A stretch of DNA of 7,187 bases from the NCBI GenBank assembly GCA_937914675.1, contig CALDOC010000095.1, forward strand, positions 1 through 7,187, written 5' to 3'. Positions 6,281 to 7,187 of this stretch are shown here, piece after piece. A program made the position numbers and the translations under genes. Positions within the stretch are counted from its first letter, which is position 1; every line of letters starts with the position of its first letter. This DNA comes from an uncultured Sulfurimonas sp. (lineage in GTDB: Bacteria; Campylobacterota; Campylobacteria; Campylobacterales; Sulfurimonadaceae). Under the pieces are notes generated by a model, which saw only the letters and a program-made list of their open reading frames with translations, was not told the origin of the DNA and ran no database searches.

Positions 6281-7089
6281 GATATCGCGCCGGGAACGGT
6301 TGCGATAGTGGTAAATTGCGCCATGCTAAGGGATGGATACGCGATTGCCAGATAATATTTTGCGTCCATAATCGTCGCTTTTTCGCCCTCTATGGAGACG
6401 CAGTACGGCAAAACGGACGCGTTCTCGCGACCTATCTTCTCGACAAATTTTTTCGTTCTTTTACTTAAATCATAAGCGACAATCGTACTGTTTTTTGAGA
6501 GTTTGAGTTCAAACAACAAGAGCTTGCCTTTTTTATAATCTCTCGCTTTTGAGAGCAACTCTTCATGAACTCCATCGCCTATCTCTACGACATCGGAGTA
6601 ATACGGCATGTTTATCATAAAATGATACTCGCCCAAATCGTCAAAATTTAAGGCGTCGGCCGACTCTTCTAATCCGCCGAGCGTTTTGTTAATCTGTGAG
6701 AGTTCATGAGCGAAAACGTCATAGTTAAACTCCTCTTGCATAAACGCCTTTCCAAAATAGATGGGATTTGTGACGCTTATCGTCTTCTCTCTCTCGTCCA
6801 CAAACATGCGAAGAAGCGCGACGTGGGAGCGATTTGGCTTTGCGGCCTCTTTTTTTAGCGCCGCGTCCGTAAACACTATCGTAGCGCCTTTTTTCACGGG
6901 TGCGTAAACGCCAAGAACCTCGTACCCTCCAGCGATAAGCTTCGCTTTTGCGGCGTCTACGTTCATGTAGTCGCCAACAAGGTAGGCACTCGCTTTTTTG
7001 CCATGGTAAGGATTCTCGTTCGCCAAGAGCTCCGTACTTAAGATTGTCATGAGCATAATGGACACCATGAGTCGCGCGATTTTTCTCAT
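6253..7089 (-). CDS. Exported protein of unknown function, two DUF302-like halves
   Basis: A 278-aa protein with a Sec signal peptide (MRKIARLM, a hydrophobic stretch, likely cleavage after ELLA at residue 23); no lipobox or later membrane helix, so probably periplasmic. I do not recognise a named gene. Residues about 70-135 (TIVFTDAALKKEAAK, then MFVDEREKTISVTNPIYFGKAF) follow the layout of DUF302-type domains: a strand, a helix, and a strand ending in a 'V-x-x-x-P-x-Y' turn. Residues about 202-270 (TIVAYDLSKRTKKF, then CVSIEGEKATIMDAKYYLAIAY) repeat that order, suggesting an internal duplication; the assignment is by eye. The ATG at 7089 has a strong AAGGAGG (7105-7099) 9 nt upstream. The stop overlaps the end of purM tail to tail. 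A role in binding a small ligand or heme is possible but unsupported. Confidence 0.85.
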   Translation of the reverse strand: MRKIARLMVSIMLMTILSTELLANENPYHGKKASAYLVGDYMNVDAAKAKLIAGGYEVLGVYAPVKKGATIVFTDAALKKEAAKPNRSHVALLRMFVDEREKTISVTNPIYFGKAFMQEEFNYDVFAHELSQINKTLGGLEESADALNFDDLGEYHFMINMPYYSDVVEIGDGVHEELLSKARDYKKGKLLLFELKLSKNSTIVAYDLSKRTKKFVEKIGRENASVLPYCVSIEGEKATIMDAKYYLAIAYPSLSMAQFTTIATVPGAISKELAQTFR

Positions 7090-7120
7090 GTGTTTTCTCC
7101 TCCTTATTTTAATTTTCCAT

Positions 7121-7150
7121 AGTATAACAATGATGGATGTAATATGCGAA
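7121..7150 (-). promoter_or_regulatory. Candidate promoter of the 278-aa exported protein gene
   Basis: On the minus strand TTCGCA (7150-7145, four of six to TTGACA) and TATACT (7126-7121, five of six to TATAAT) are separated by 18 bp. The start would be near 7114, giving a leader of about 25 nt that includes the AAGGAGG site. The promoter begins directly after the stop of a possible upstream gene, so read-through from that gene is an alternative. Confidence 0.45.
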
Positions 7151-7187
7151 TTATTTACGATACTTCACAAAACTAGCGTACACTTCT
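7151..7187 (-). CDS. Possible C-terminal tail of another minus-strand gene (partial)
   Basis: From the right edge the minus strand reads EVYASFVKYRK and then TAA (7153-7151); the other two minus frames stop earlier. The basic, aromatic end is protein-like but only 11 residues long and cannot be identified. If real, the gene lies 61 nt upstream of the 278-aa exported protein gene on the same strand and could share transcription with it. Confidence 0.3.
   Translation of the reverse strand, partial: EVYASFVKYRK

Overview
The window looks like chromosomal DNA of a Campylobacterota (epsilonproteobacterial) species, plausibly a Sulfurimonas-type sulfur oxidiser. The pointers are the character of the PurM protein, the small DUF2892 protein, the TATAATTGCGC-type promoter and the moderate GC content. 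The assignment is inference from sequence style; no database was searched.

Layout. At bases 1-45 there may be the tail of an upstream + strand gene. Bases 75-4822 hold a two-gene block on the minus strand: a very large lipoprotein (1206 aa; lipobox, calcium-loop-like module, long helical region, long beta-rich C-terminus), followed 2 nt later by an outer-membrane beta-barrel-like protein (374 aa). Their junction is unusual. There is no Shine-Dalgarno sequence, the start is TTG, an 8-bp hairpin carries the stop and start in its loop, and an intrinsic-terminator-shaped hairpin lies inside the signal-peptide codons of the second gene. Bases 4823-5064 are a divergent intergenic region with a promoter for each side. 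Bases 5065-6260 are a + strand pair: a 65-aa DUF2892 membrane protein and purM (de novo purine synthesis), driven by a near-consensus sigma70 promoter. Bases 6253-7089 on the minus strand encode a 278-aa exported protein of unknown function whose two halves look like diverged copies of a DUF302-like unit. It overlaps purM by 8 nt tail to tail, and a hairpin spanning both stop codons can serve as a shared bidirectional terminator. The far right edge may hold the tail of another minus-strand gene.

Most notable. A 31-base segment of the purM-side promoter, plus its TTGACTTA box, recurs almost exactly at bases 42-81, at the other end of the lipoprotein/barrel block. The copy at 42-81 has lost 9 bp of the -35/-10 spacer and overlaps the stop codon of the barrel gene. 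This suggests the ~5-kb surface-protein block was inserted at, or duplicated around, the promoter of the DUF2892-purM operon. purM is housekeeping; the lipoprotein/barrel pair is probably a co-expressed envelope unit of unknown function.
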